A stretch of 64,000 nucleotides of DNA. It comes from Nitrospirillum iridis (lineage in GTDB: Bacteria; Pseudomonadota; Alphaproteobacteria; Azospirillales; Azospirillaceae). The notes under the pieces are model-generated. The model was not told where the DNA came from and made no database searches. It was given only the letters and a program-made list of their open reading frames with translations. Made by a program: the position numbers and the translations under genes. The stretch is taken from assembly GCF_014205765.1 (NCBI RefSeq), contig NZ_JACIIZ010000019.1, positions 1-64,000 of the forward strand, in the 5' to 3' direction. Shown one piece after another: positions 24,422-34,717 of the stretch. The number at the start of each line of letters is the position of its first letter. Position 1 is the stretch's first letter.

Positions 24422-27297
24422 GCTTGGTGGCCCCCAGCGGGACCAACGGCGTCATCACAGCGGTGGCACAGCTGCTCCACCCCCTCGGCCGCTGCCGGCA
24501 CCTCCGGCAGGACGCGCCAGCAGCGCTCGCACTTCTCGCCTTCGGCCGGGCCGAACACCACACCCACGCCAGCCACGTCGGCCAGGGTGAACGCGCCCTC
24601 CGGCGCCGGGCCCACCGTCACGGTGATGCCCGAGGTGATGCTGATCTCCGCCAGGTCCAGCCCAGCCAGGGCCGCCCGGTGGGTGTCCTGCACGTACACC
24701 GTCGGATGGGCCTGCAGGGAGGAGCCGATGGTCTTGTCGGCGCGCTTCAGTTCCAGGGCACCCGTCACCACGCGGCGCACGTCGCGCACCACCGCCCAGC
24801 GGGCGGCCAGGTCCTCATCCCGCCAGGCGGACGGGATGTCGGGGAACTGGCGCAGGTGGACGCTTTCGGCCAAGGCGGCGCGGCGGGCGTCGTCACCCTC
24901 CGCCCGGAAGGCCAGCCAGGCCTCCTCCGCCGTGAAGCAGAGGATGGGGGCCAGCCAGGCGGTCAGGGTCAGGAACAGCTGCTCCAGCACCGTGCGCACG
25001 GCGCGGCGGCGGTCGCTGGTGGGCGCATCGCAGTACAGGCTGTCCTTGCGGACGTCGAAGTAGAAGGCCGACAGGTCGACCGCGCAGAAATTGTGCAGCT
25101 CGGTGATCAGGCGGTGCAGGTCATAGTCCTTGGTGGACTGGCGCACGATGGCGTCCATCTCCGCCAGGCGGTGCAGCACCCAGCGCTCCAGGTCCGGCAT
25201 GGCGGCCGGTTCCACCCGCTCGGCGGCCGTGAAGTCGGCAAGGGCGCCCAGCAGATAGCGCAGGGTGTTGCGCAGGCGGCGGTAGAGATCGGCGTTGCTC
25301 TTCAGGATCTCCTTGCCGACCTTCAGGTCTTCGGAATAGTCGGAGCCGACGACCCACAGGCGCAGGATGTCGGCGCCGTATTCCTCCATCACCTGCTGCG
25401 GCGCCACCACGTTGCCCAGGGACTTGGACATCTTGCGGCCCTGCTCATCCAGGGCGAAGCCGTGGGTCAGCACCGCCTTGAAGGGCGCGCGGCCGCGCGT
25501 GCCGCAGCTTTCCAGCAGCGAGGAGTGGAACCAGCCGCGGTGCTGGTCCGACCCTTCCAGGTAAAGGTCGGCGGGCGACGACAGGTCGTTGCGCCGCTCC
25601 AGCACGAAGGCGTGGGTGGAGCCCGATTCGAACCAGACGTCGACGATGTCGAATACCTGGTCATAGTCGGCGGGATTATAATCCGGGCCCAGGAAGTCGG
25701 CGGCAGGCCGGCTGTACCAGGCGTCCGCCCCTTCGGTCTCGAAGAAGGTGGCGATGCGGTTCAGCACCGCTTGGTCCTTCAGCGGCTGGCCATCCGCCTT
25801 GGACAGGAACAGGGCGATGGGCACGCCCCAGGCGCGCTGCCGGCTGATGCACCAGTCGGGGCGGCTTTCCACCATGGCGTGGATGCGGTTCCGGCCCTGC
25901 GGCGGCACCCACCGCGTCTCATCGATGGCGGCCAGCGCCCGCGCCCGCAGGTCGTTGGTGTCCATGGAGATGAACCACTGCGGCGTGGTGCGAAAGATCA
26001 GCGGCGCCTTGGACCGCCAGCTGTGCGGATAGCTGTGCTTCAGGTTGCCCTTGGCCAACAGGGCCCCTTGGGCGATCAGCGCGCTGATGGACTTGCCGTT
26101 GGCGTCGCCCGGCTTGCCCTCGGGCGTGTAGACACGGGCGCCGGCGAACAGCGGCACGTGGGCATAGTAGCTGCCGTCCGCGTCCACGGTCTGCGGCACC
26201 TCAAGCCCGAACTTGCGACCCAGGTCGAAGTCCTCGGCACCATGGCCGGGGGCGGTGTGGACGAAGCCGGTACCGGCGTCGGAGGTGACATGGTCGCCCG
26301 GCAGCAGCGGCACCGCATAGTCATAGCCGCCGTTGGCGTCCAGATGGCCGCGGAAGGGATGGGCCAGGATGGCGCCGTTGAGGTCGGCGGCGGTGACGTC
26401 CGTCCCCTTCTCGAACGTCGCCTTGGCCGATGCCGCCACGCCCTCGGCCAGCGGCTGGGCCAGGATGAGCTTTTCACCCACCTTGGCCAGCGAGCCCTCC
26501 TGAACCTCGGTCACGGTGTAGACGGCGTAGGCGATGTCCTCGCCATAGGCGACCGCGCGGTTGCCCGGCATGGTCCAGGGCGTGGTCGTCCAGATGACGA
26601 CGGCGGCACCGTTCAACGCGGGCGTGGGCGCCGTCACCACGGGGAAGCGCACCCAGATCATGGGGGAGGTCACGTCCTGGTACTCGACCTCCGCCTCGGC
26701 CAGGGCGGTCTTTTCCACCACCGACCACATCACCGGCTTGGCGCCCTTGTACAGGCCGCCATTCAGCAGGAACTTGTGGATCTCGCGGACGATGGCGGAT
26801 TCGGCGTCGAAAGCCATGGTCAGATAGGGATTCTGCCAATCACCCTCCACACCCAGGCGGCGGAACTCACCCGCCTGGATGCCCACCCATTCGGCGGCGA
26901 AGTTGCGGCATTCGGCGCGGAACTGCAGGACCGGCACCTCGTCCTTGTCCTTGCCGGCCTTGCGGTACTTCTCTTCGATCTTCCACTCGATGGGCAGGCC
27001 GTGGCAGTCCCAGCCGGGGACGTAGACGGCGTTGCGGCCCTGCATCTGCTGGCTGCGGATCACCACGTCCTTGAGGATCTTGTTGACCGCGTGGCCGATG
27101 TGGATGTTGCCGTTGGCGTACGGCGGGCCGTCGTGCAGCACGAAGGGCTGCCGGTCCGCGCCATCCTGGCGCAGCTTGCCGTAAAGGTCGATGGCCGCCC
27201 AGTGGGCCAGCAACTCCGGCTCCTTCTTCGGCAGGCCGCCGCGCATGGGGAAATCGGTGCGCGGCAGGAAAACGGTGTCTTTAAGATCGCGGGTCAT
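24418..27297 (-). CDS. ileS: Isoleucyl-tRNA synthetase
   Basis: A 959-residue class Ia synthetase. The HIGH motif is at 66-69 (NIHIGHA), the editing CP1 domain fills about 190-410, and GRKMSKSLGN gives the KMSKS loop. The C-terminal zinc ribbon has CERCWRVLPEV and LCHRC. The length is typical for bacterial IleS. It is the first gene of the ileS-lspA-DUF3035 unit. The 243 bases upstream to ribF show no T-box or other leader that I recognise. Confidence 0.97.
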   Translation of the reverse strand: MTRDLKDTVFLPRTDFPMRGGLPKKEPELLAHWAAIDLYGKLRQDGADRQPFVLHDGPPYANGNIHIGHAVNKILKDVVIRSQQMQGRNAVYVPGWDCHGLPIEWKIEEKYRKAGKDKDEVPVLQFRAECRNFAAEWVGIQAGEFRRLGVEGDWQNPYLTMAFDAESAIVREIHKFLLNGGLYKGAKPVMWSVVEKTALAEAEVEYQDVTSPMIWVRFPVVTAPTPALNGAAVVIWTTTPWTMPGNRAVAYGEDIAYAVYTVTEVQEGSLAKVGEKLILAQPLAEGVAASAKATFEKGTDVTAADLNGAILAHPFRGHLDANGGYDYAVPLLPGDHVTSDAGTGFVHTAPGHGAEDFDLGRKFGLEVPQTVDADGSYYAHVPLFAGARVYTPEGKPGDANGKSISALIAQGALLAKGNLKHSYPHSWRSKAPLIFRTTPQWFISMDTNDLRARALAAIDETRWVPPQGRNRIHAMVESRPDWCISRQRAWGVPIALFLSKADGQPLKDQAVLNRIATFFETEGADAWYSRPAADFLGPDYNPADYDQVFDIVDVWFESGSTHAFVLERRNDLSSPADLYLEGSDQHRGWFHSSLLESCGTRGRAPFKAVLTHGFALDEQGRKMSKSLGNVVAPQQVMEEYGADILRLWVVGSDYSEDLKVGKEILKSNADLYRRLRNTLRYLLGALADFTAAERVEPAAMPDLERWVLHRLAEMDAIVRQSTKDYDLHRLITELHNFCAVDLSAFYFDVRKDSLYCDAPTSDRRRAVRTVLEQLFLTLTAWLAPILCFTAEEAWLAFRAEGDDARRAALAESVHLRQFPDIPSAWRDEDLAARWAVVRDVRRVVTGALELKRADKTIGSSLQAHPTVYVQDTHRAALAGLDLAEISITSGITVTVGPAPEGAFTLADVAGVGVVFGPAEGEKCERCWRVLPEVPAAAEGVEQLCHRCDDAVGPAGGHQA

Positions 27298-27540
27298 GGC
27301 GGGTCAGAAATCCGGTGTTCGGATGGCGGCCCTGCCCCGGACGCGCATGCGGGCGCCCCGGGGGTAAGGCCGGCGGGAGTGTGGTGGTGGCGGTACGCGA
27401 GCGCGCCCCGGGTCCCGGCCCCCCTCAGGAGACCGGGTCGATAATTCGCAGGTCCATGACCCTGATCTGGCGCGTTGGCAACATGGGGGCGGATGTTAGC
27501 AGCCGGCCCCGGCGGGTCAAGCTGAAGCGCGAGGACAGGG

Positions 27541-28491
27541 TCATACCGCGGGCAACAGCGCCAGACGGCGCCGAGCCTCGGCCGAATCCTGGATGATCTG
27601 GTCCTTCAGCGCCTGGAAACTTTCGAACTTCATCTCCGGCCGGATGAAGTCCAGCAATTGCACACGGACATGGCGGCCGTAGAGGTCCTCATCGAAATCG
27701 AACAGGTGGGCTTCCAGCCGCTCAACCAGGCCGCCCACAGTGGGCCGGCGGCCCAGATTGGCCACACCGTCATGCCAAACGGTGTGGGCGCCCTCATCCA
27801 CGCCGGCGCGCATGGCATAGACGCCGAAGCGCGGGCGCAGATAGTCGTGGACCTCAATGTTGGCGGTGGGGAAGCCGATGGTGCGGCCCCGCTTGTCGCC
27901 ATGTTCCACCCGCCCTTCGATCTCGAAGGGATGCCCCAGGATCCGGGCTGCCGCCAGGGGACGGCCTTCCTGCAGGTGGCGGCGCACGGCCGTCGAGGAA
28001 TAGGGCTCACCGGCGCTGTCGGCCACCGGCCGCGCCTCGGTCACGCCGAAGCCGTGCCGGACGCCCAGGGCGCGCAGCAAGGCCATGTCGCCGCCCCGGT
28101 TGTGGCCGAACAGGAAGTCGTACCCCGCCACCACGTGATGCGCGCCCAGGCCCCGCACCAGGACCTTGTCCACGAACTCCTCCGCCGTCATGTGCGACAG
28201 CGCGGCGTCGAAGTGCAGCACCACCAGCAGATCCACGCCCAGCGCTTCGACCAGATGGGTCTTGATGCGCAGGGGCGTCAGGCGAAAGGGCGGGTCGTCG
28301 GGGCGGAAGACGCTGCGCGGATGCGGCTCGAACGTCAGCACGGCGGACGGACGGCCCAGATCGGCCGCCAAGGCCCGCGCCTGGCCGATGACGGCCTGGT
28401 GCCCCAGATGCACGCCGTCGAAGTTGCCCAGGGCCACCACGGCGCCGCGCACGTCGGCGGGGGCATCTTCATAGTGGCGCAGGAGCTTCAT
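27541..28491 (-). CDS. ribF: Bifunctional riboflavin kinase/FAD synthetase
   Basis: A 316-residue enzyme that turns riboflavin into FMN and then FAD. The N-terminal FAD synthetase domain has GNFDGVHLGHQ and GYDFLFGHNRGG; the C-terminal riboflavin kinase domain has GRTIGFPTANI. It lies upstream of ileS on the same strand, as in many proteobacteria, separated by 243 bases. No FMN riboswitch is seen before it. Confidence 0.96.
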   Translation of the reverse strand: MKLLRHYEDAPADVRGAVVALGNFDGVHLGHQAVIGQARALAADLGRPSAVLTFEPHPRSVFRPDDPPFRLTPLRIKTHLVEALGVDLLVVLHFDAALSHMTAEEFVDKVLVRGLGAHHVVAGYDFLFGHNRGGDMALLRALGVRHGFGVTEARPVADSAGEPYSSTAVRRHLQEGRPLAAARILGHPFEIEGRVEHGDKRGRTIGFPTANIEVHDYLRPRFGVYAMRAGVDEGAHTVWHDGVANLGRRPTVGGLVERLEAHLFDFDEDLYGRHVRVQLLDFIRPEMKFESFQALKDQIIQDSAEARRRLALLPAV

Positions 28492-28857
28492 CGGCGACGG
28501 CCTTCAGTCGATACTCGATAGAGTAAGGGGCACTTAAAAAGTGGGCATGCAAGGCTAACGGCTATCCGTTGCGTCCGGATATAGGCTTTAACGCCTCCCG
28601 CTGCAAAGCCCCCATGCGCACATGCGCCCCTTCCGCGCGACGGGGGGCTGACCAGGCCGGCAAGCCGCTTTTCAGCGGCGTTCCCGCCCGGGATCCCGGG
28701 CGATGTGAGCCAGCGCATAGCACGCATGGAAAAGCCGGCACTAATCTGACAAAACGTGTCCGGGATTTGCCTGCCCAGTCTTGATCGGCATCCCGAATCA
28801 CGCGGACAATGCGGAACAACGACAACCGGGTATATCGGCTTGGGAACGGTCGCCGTC
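28492..28857. other. Gene-free divergent region between ribF and a hydrolase gene
   Basis: These 366 bases show no ORF that I believe. They contain a GCCGC/GCGGC hairpin (28662-28678) and the perfect 18-bp palindrome listed separately. Promoters for ribF (minus) and the hydrolase (plus) must lie here, but no consensus box is clear enough to place. Confidence 0.5.
28685..28702. promoter_or_regulatory. Perfect 18-bp palindrome CGCCCGGGATCCCGGGCG
   Basis: A perfect dyad without spacer in the ribF/hydrolase intergenic region. It could be a protein-binding site or a cruciform-forming element. No regulator is encoded next to it, so the ligand is unknown. Confidence 0.4.
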
Positions 28858-29832
28858 ATGGACAACGCAGTCGAAACACCTGCCGGGTGGGAGCGGACGG
28901 CCGCCGGCCCCGGCTGGGCCTTCCGCTATCTGGACCGCCCCGATGGCGCACGCCTGCGCCTGGGAAGCTGGCAGGGGACCGACACCTGCCGGCGCGGCAC
29001 CTGTTTGCTGGTCAATGGCCGCAGCGAATTCATGGAAAAGTACGCCGAACAGGCGGGGGAGTGGGCCGCCCGCGGCTGGCGCGTCGTCTCCTTCGACTGG
29101 CGGGGCCAGGGCCTGTCCTCCCGCCCGCTGGACAACCGCCAGATGGGCCACATCGACGATTTCGGCACCTATCTGGACGATCTGGACGCGATCATGGCGG
29201 CGCTCTGTCCGCCCACGGGAAACGTCGTCGCCTTCGCCCACAGCATGGGCGGCCACCTGATGCTGCGCCACGTGCTGGAGTGCGACACGGCGATGGAGGT
29301 GCCGCGGCTTAAAGCCCTGATCCTGTGCGCCGCCATGCTGGAGATCAACACCGCCCCCCTGCCCAACCGCGCCGCGGCGCTGATCGCCACCCTGGCGTGC
29401 CGCCGTGGCCGGGCGGAGGCCTATGCCCCGGGGCAGCACGATTTCGACCCGGTGGCGGAGGCTAAACGCTTCGACGGGAACCCGCTGACCAGCGACCCCC
29501 GCCGTTTCCGGGTGGCGCTGGACGCCTGCCGGCACCAGCCGGACCTGTGCCTGGGCGGCGTCACCTATGGCTGGCTGGCCGCGGCCTTCCGGTCCATGGA
29601 CTATCTGGCCCACAGCACCCTGTCGGGGGTGGATCTGCCCATCCAGATCCTGGCTGCCGGCGGCGACCGGGTGGTGCGTTCCCCGGCCCTGCGCGCCCTG
29701 GCCCGCCGCCTGCCCGACGCCCGCTTCCACCAATATCCCGGCGCCCGGCACGAGCTGATGATGGAACGCGACACCATCCGCAGGCTGGTGTGGGAGGATA
29801 TCGACGCCTTCCTGGAAGATACGGGGCTGTAG
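28858..29832 (+). CDS. Alpha/beta hydrolase, lysophospholipase-like
   Basis: A 324-residue serine hydrolase of the PldB/monoglyceride-lipase-like group. The nucleophile elbow is AHSMGG, the acid is in AAGGDRVV, and the His in PGARHELMME completes the triad. SFDWRGQGLSSRP and GRSEFMEKY are typical of this group. There is no signal peptide, so it should act in the cytoplasm or at the inner membrane face on lysophospholipids or related esters. The ATG at 28858 is chosen; upstream in-frame codons look unlike coding sequence. It ends ten bases before the stop of the converging penicillin-binding protein gene. Confidence 0.88.
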   Translation: MDNAVETPAGWERTAAGPGWAFRYLDRPDGARLRLGSWQGTDTCRRGTCLLVNGRSEFMEKYAEQAGEWAARGWRVVSFDWRGQGLSSRPLDNRQMGHIDDFGTYLDDLDAIMAALCPPTGNVVAFAHSMGGHLMLRHVLECDTAMEVPRLKALILCAAMLEINTAPLPNRAAALIATLACRRGRAEAYAPGQHDFDPVAEAKRFDGNPLTSDPRRFRVALDACRHQPDLCLGGVTYGWLAAAFRSMDYLAHSTLSGVDLPIQILAAGGDRVVRSPALRALARRLPDARFHQYPGARHELMMERDTIRRLVWEDIDAFLEDTGL

Positions 29833-29842
29833 CCCAGGGGCC

Positions 29843-32800
29843 TTACCCTTGCTCCCCATCCGGGGGCATCAGCATCAGCGGCTGCAGCGCCGGGGCCAGC
29901 ACCCGCAGCAGCTGGGCCGGCAGGGCGCTGGTGAAGTGGTAGTTGGCGGCCTGGGGGCCGTGGACATGGGCGGTGATGACGCCGAAGAAGCGGTCGCCGG
30001 CATAGAAGACGAAGGTGGCCGTCCGGTTCACCACCCGTGATTCCAGCAGCACGCCGCCGGGGCCGAAGCGGTCGAAGCGCTGGTCGCCCGTGCCGGTCTT
30101 GCCGCCCAGGGGCAAGGCGTTGCCGGCGGCGTCCACGAAGGCCCCCTTGGCCCGTTGCGCCGTGCCGTTCTGCACCACGTCCAGCAGATGGGCCTTCACC
30201 ACCGTCACCAGATCATGGGACAGCACACGCTCGCCCTTCAGGCGGTCGTCCACCCCCACCACCGTGTCATACGGCGTGCCGGACCCGAAATGCAAGCGGG
30301 TGATTCGGGCGGTGGGCAGCCGGACACCGTCGTTGACGATGATGCCCATCAGGTCGGCCAGCGCCCCCGGCCGGTCGCCCGAGCTGCCGATGGAGGTGGC
30401 ATAGGACGGCACCAGGGATTCAAAGGGATATCCCAAACGCTTCCAGTCGGCATGGATGCGGGCGAAAGCCTCCTCCTCCAGCACGATGCCGATGCGCGTG
30501 TCCTGCGCGTGCTTGTACCGGGTGGTGAACAGCCACTGGTAGCTCTCCTGCCGCGGGGCGCTGCTTTCCTTCAGCATCTGGCGCTTGGGCGCCGCCGGGC
30601 TTTCCTGAAGATAGGCCACCAGCCACAGTTCCAGCGGATGCACGCCCGCCATATAGCCGCGATCGTTCAGGCTCCACTTCTCGGGATCGGCCTTCTCGAA
30701 CAAGGCGGCCACGGTGGCCGCCTTCAGCGGCTGGGGCTTGGCGCCGGGCCGGTCGTCGTTCTCCATGGCGCCGTGGGCCGCCAGGAAGCGCGCCAAATCC
30801 TCCGGCGTGGCGTTGGCCCGCACCGAACGGTAGATGACGGACAGGCGTTCCTCCCGCGTGCCGGCCTTGGCCGCCAGCTTCTCCAACGCCTTGTCGGGGC
30901 TCAGGCCGCCGTACTCCTCCCAGAAGCGGTTGAGGAAGGTGCTGCCCTCCCGGTCGGCGAACTGGGCCAGATAGGTTTGGCGGGCGGGATGGTGCGGGTC
31001 GTCCAGGACGTCGTCCTTCCGCGCCGGCCCCTCGGCGATATAGTGGTTCACCACGTCGCGCATCAGGCGGATGAACACCAGGTTCACCGAGCGGCGCAGC
31101 GCCTCCGACACCGTGAGGATGCGGTGGTCGTCCGACTTCTCGAAGTTGTTGAAGCTGTGCAGGCCGCCACCGGTGAAGAAGCGCTCCCCGGTGCCGGCGG
31201 AATAGGTTCGCTCCATCGCCGCGTCCAGCATGGCCGGCAAGCCCTGGTCGCCCGTCTGCGCCAGGGTCTGGGTCACCCAGCGGGTGAGGTTGTCGTCCGC
31301 CGCCGCCGAGATGTCACGCAGGGAGGCCGCGTCGCGCTGGTGATAGTCGCGGTACAGCTTCTCAATGATCTCCAGGTAGGAGATCAGGGTGCGCAGCTTG
31401 GCGGTGGAGCCGAGGTCCAGCCGGGCGCCCTCGTTCAGGTCCAACGGCTGGTCCAGGGTGTCGACCTGCACCCGCACCAGGTTGGCATGCGGGGCGCGTT
31501 CATAGAGGGTGACGGAATAGACCACCTTGGCCGGGTCGGCGCCGGTCAGCAACCGGTCCCCGGTCAGGCCCAGTTCCGCCGTGGCCGCCGGGTCGGCCAG
31601 GCGCTTCAGCACGCCCGTCACCCGCTCCTGCGCCGCCTGGTCCAGCGTCGTCTCGGTGGTCAGGTCCAGCCGGTCCAGCTGGTACAGGGTATGGGCGCCC
31701 AACATGGACAGCAGGCGGTTGCGGATGGCGTTGACGGCCTTCTGCTCAACGTAGGAGACGTCGGGCGGATCGGGCACCTCCTCCCGGAAGCGCAGCTGGA
31801 AGTTCTGGGCGGCGTCGGCCAGGGCTGGATTGATGACCCCCGCCTTCTCCAGCACCCGCAGATGCTCGTTGCACAGCGCGTCCAGCGCCATGCGGTTGGT
31901 GGCGAGGTAGAAGGAGGGCCGCCGCTGGGCCAGCAGCAGGCTCAGCACCTGCTTGTAGACCACCGCCTGGGTGGCCAAATCCTCCTCCGTCGCGGGCTGT
32001 TCGCGCAGGATGCGGTTGGCGGTGGCGAAATCGGTGCCGTACCAGGCCCACAATCCATCGCCCAAGCCGTTGATCTCGCCGATGCCGGCGCGGGCCGACA
32101 GTGGCGTGGAGTTCAGATAGTCCACCAGGATGCGGTAGCGGGTCTGCGTCGTGTCCGGCCCATCCATGTAGGCGCGCATGCTGGCCGACGCCATCTGGCG
32201 CAGCTTCTCCACCCCGTCGGCGGTCTGGCCGCCGGCGGAATGGCGGTATTTCTCCGTCTGCGTCGCCAGGGTGCTGCCGCCGATGCGCTGGGCGCCGGGG
32301 TTGATCACCTGGAGGGGGATCTGCAGCAGCGCCAGGCCGAACCGGTCCCAGTCCACCGCCGGGTTGCGGTTGGGGTGCGCCGAATCCAGCAGATGCCGGT
32401 TCTCGATGAACAGCAGGGTCTGGGCCACCAGGGGCGGGATGGAGGCGTAGCTGGTGAACACCCGCTCCGGGAAGCTGACGCCGTACAGTGGCGTGCCGCC
32501 CCGATCCAACACCTTCAGCCCGGCGGACGTCTTCTCGGCATAGGGCGGATAGAAGCTGAGGTCCAGATAGTCCAGCAGGGTGGGCGACATCCGCGCCTGT
32601 GAGGTGACGCGGTAGGGGCCGGCCGTCAACCGCTCCAGGAAATTGGGCATCTGGGTATAGCCCAGCCGCTCGTCATACGGGCCCGCCGTGGGATAGCGTA
32701 CGGCCGTGGTCGGGCCGGGATAGACGGAGAAGCGCAGGTCGCGGCCGATGCGGGCCAGCAGCACCGATTCGAAGCCCGAGGTTTCCGTCTCCAGCCAGGC

Positions 32801-33013
32801 GGCCCCACCGATACAGCCGAGGATGGCCAGGCTGGTGGCCCAGCCCAGCAGGCGCACCAACAGCGGCGTGCCCCGCCGCCGCGCCTTGGGGGGCTTGGGC
32901 GTCGCGGCACGCGCGCCCGGCGCCAGTCGGGAGACCGGCGGGCGCAGGGCGGCCAGGGTGCCGTCAGCCGCCAAGGCGTTGGTCGCCAAGCTGTTGTCCG
33001 TGCCGGTCGTCAT
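29843..33013 (-). CDS. Bifunctional penicillin-binding protein (GT51 + transpeptidase)
   Basis: A 1056-residue peptidoglycan synthase. There is a short cytoplasmic N-terminus, one membrane anchor (51-73), then a glycosyltransferase-51 domain with the catalytic Glu204 in LLFIENRH and GGSTLATQTEK (246-254). The transpeptidase domain follows, with SxxK in LGSTAKLRT, SxN in RRSVNLVF and KTGT in GGKTGTGDQR. It is longer than a standard PBP1a, and both active-site regions deviate from E. coli sequences, so it is a divergent class A type. It is monocistronic. Confidence 0.9.
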   Translation of the reverse strand: MTTGTDNSLATNALAADGTLAALRPPVSRLAPGARAATPKPPKARRRGTPLLVRLLGWATSLAILGCIGGAAWLETETSGFESVLLARIGRDLRFSVYPGPTTAVRYPTAGPYDERLGYTQMPNFLERLTAGPYRVTSQARMSPTLLDYLDLSFYPPYAEKTSAGLKVLDRGGTPLYGVSFPERVFTSYASIPPLVAQTLLFIENRHLLDSAHPNRNPAVDWDRFGLALLQIPLQVINPGAQRIGGSTLATQTEKYRHSAGGQTADGVEKLRQMASASMRAYMDGPDTTQTRYRILVDYLNSTPLSARAGIGEINGLGDGLWAWYGTDFATANRILREQPATEEDLATQAVVYKQVLSLLLAQRRPSFYLATNRMALDALCNEHLRVLEKAGVINPALADAAQNFQLRFREEVPDPPDVSYVEQKAVNAIRNRLLSMLGAHTLYQLDRLDLTTETTLDQAAQERVTGVLKRLADPAATAELGLTGDRLLTGADPAKVVYSVTLYERAPHANLVRVQVDTLDQPLDLNEGARLDLGSTAKLRTLISYLEIIEKLYRDYHQRDAASLRDISAAADDNLTRWVTQTLAQTGDQGLPAMLDAAMERTYSAGTGERFFTGGGLHSFNNFEKSDDHRILTVSEALRRSVNLVFIRLMRDVVNHYIAEGPARKDDVLDDPHHPARQTYLAQFADREGSTFLNRFWEEYGGLSPDKALEKLAAKAGTREERLSVIYRSVRANATPEDLARFLAAHGAMENDDRPGAKPQPLKAATVAALFEKADPEKWSLNDRGYMAGVHPLELWLVAYLQESPAAPKRQMLKESSAPRQESYQWLFTTRYKHAQDTRIGIVLEEEAFARIHADWKRLGYPFESLVPSYATSIGSSGDRPGALADLMGIIVNDGVRLPTARITRLHFGSGTPYDTVVGVDDRLKGERVLSHDLVTVVKAHLLDVVQNGTAQRAKGAFVDAAGNALPLGGKTGTGDQRFDRFGPGGVLLESRVVNRTATFVFYAGDRFFGVITAHVHGPQAANYHFTSALPAQLLRVLAPALQPLMLMPPDGEQG

Positions 33014-33160
33014 CGCCCGCGTACGCGGTCCCCCCCCTCAACGGCGGCCTGTCACAGGCCACCGGGACAGGCTCAACCCCCATCTCAACTAAACGGCCTA
33101 ATCCCGGCCTCGATCAAGCGATAACAAGATCAGGCGCCAGTCGAGGTAGGCGGCGGCACC

Positions 33161-34534
33161 TCAGGCGGTGCGCCCGATGGTGCTGCGCAGGTGGGCGGCC
33201 AACTCAGCGCGGGCCACGGCGGCCTGCTCGCCGCTGTCCAGCCGCTTCACCGTGACGGTGCCGGCGGCCTTCTCATCCGGGCCCATCATCAGCACCACGG
33301 GAATGCCGGCGCGGTCGGCGTACTTCATCTGTTTGGCGATCTTGGCCGGCTCCAGATGCACCTCGACGTTCAGGCCGGCGGTGCGCAACTCACCCGCCAG
33401 GGCGAGGTAGTCGGGCAGCAGCTCGGGCGCGAACTGGGTGACCAGCACGTCGATGGTGCTGACCTGGTCCTTCACCAGGCCCGCCTGGTCCAGCACGTAG
33501 AACAGGCGGGTGGCGCCGATGGAGATACCCACGCCCGGCAGCTTGCTCTTGGTGTACTGGCTGGCCAGGTTGTCGTAGCGGCCGCCGGAGCACACGCTGC
33601 CCATCTGCGGGAAGTCGGTCAGGAAGGTCTCATAGACCGTGCCGGTGTAGTAATCAAGGCCGCGGGTGATGGAGAAGTTGACGCGGAAGTGGCTGTCCGG
33701 CACGCCCAGGGCGCGCATACCCGCCACCACCTGGGTCAGCTCATTCAGGCCTTCCTGCGCCAGGGCGCTGGCCCCGGCCAGCTCCTTGCCCTGGGCCAGC
33801 ATCCCGTCCGTCGTGCCCTCGATGCCGACGAAGGCCAGGATGGCGTCCGCCACCCCGGCCGACAGGGCCTGCTCCCCCGTCAGGGTGGCGCGCACGGAAT
33901 CCACGCCCACCTTGGGCAGCTTGTCGATCTCGCGCAGCACGGCCGCCTGGGCCTCGCCTTCCGTCAGGCCGAGGCCATCCAGGAAACCACGCAGGATTTT
34001 GCGGTTGGACAGGTTGATCTGGAAGGGGCCGACAGCGATGCCCACCTGCGCCAGATCACGGAACACGGTGTAGATGACAGCCGGCATCTCCGCGTCATAG
34101 GCGACGGACAGGTTGTCCTTGCCGATGACGTCGATGTCGCACTGGTAGAATTCGCGGTAGCGGCCCTTCTGCGCCCGCTCGCCCCGATAGACGCGCTGGA
34201 TCTGATAGCGGCGGAAGGGGAAGCTGAGGTCGTGCTCATGCTCCGCGACATAACGGGCGGTGGGCACGGTCAGGTCGAAGCGCAGGGCGATGTCCGGACG
34301 CTTGGCCTGTTCCAGCGATCCCGTGGACTGCACGAAATAGATCTGCTTTTCCGTGTCGCCGCCCGACTTGGTCAGCAGCACGTCCACGGTCTCGAACACC
34401 GGGGTTTCGATCTGCAGGAAGCCGAACCGCTCATAGCCCCGCCGGATGGTGTCCAGCATGCGCTGGAAGGCGATCTGCTTGGACGGCAGCAGCTCCATCG
34501 TGCCGGGCGGCGTGCGGGGGGTGATCAGGGCCAT
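33161..34534 (-). CDS. hisS: Histidyl-tRNA synthetase
   Basis: A 457-residue class IIa synthetase. Motif 2 is in [31 protein letters not shown]; the histidine-specific loop [12 protein letters not shown] and SGGRYDNL are present, and motif 3 is in [12 protein letters not shown]. The C-terminal anticodon-binding domain begins near [11 protein letters not shown] 34534 is used; the much longer open frame to 35638 overlaps pyrC on the other strand and is not coding. Divergent from pyrC across about 180 bases. Confidence 0.96.
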   Translation of the reverse strand: MALITPRTPPGTMELLPSKQIAFQRMLDTIRRGYERFGFLQIETPVFETVDVLLTKSGGDTEKQIYFVQSTGSLEQAKRPDIALRFDLTVPTARYVAEHEHDLSFPFRRYQIQRVYRGERAQKGRYREFYQCDIDVIGKDNLSVAYDAEMPAVIYTVFRDLAQVGIAVGPFQINLSNRKILRGFLDGLGLTEGEAQAAVLREIDKLPKVGVDSVRATLTGEQALSAGVADAILAFVGIEGTTDGMLAQGKELAGASALAQEGLNELTQVVAGMRALGVPDSHFRVNFSITRGLDYYTGTVYETFLTDFPQMGSVCSGGRYDNLASQYTKSKLPGVGISIGATRLFYVLDQAGLVKDQVSTIDVLVTQFAPELLPDYLALAGELRTAGLNVEVHLEPAKIAKQMKYADRAGIPVVLMMGPDEKAAGTVTVKRLDSGEQAAVARAELAAHLRSTIGRTA

Positions 34535-34717
34535 GGGGTCGAACTCGGGATAAAGACGGACAAGAGGGGCTTCATACCCGATTTGCCCCGTCCCGCGCCA
34601 CACCCGCGCCACGGGCATGGGCGAAGCGCCCTCGCCTTGAACCGGCGGGGGTTGAGCCGGCGCGCTTGAGCGCGTAGGACTGGCGCCCGGACGCCACCTT
34701 GCCCGGACCCCGCCCCC

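Noticed and set aside
27298-27540. T-box or other leader before ileS
   Set aside because: No T-box sequence (TGGNACC type) or specifier stem was found; only GC-rich spacer is visible.
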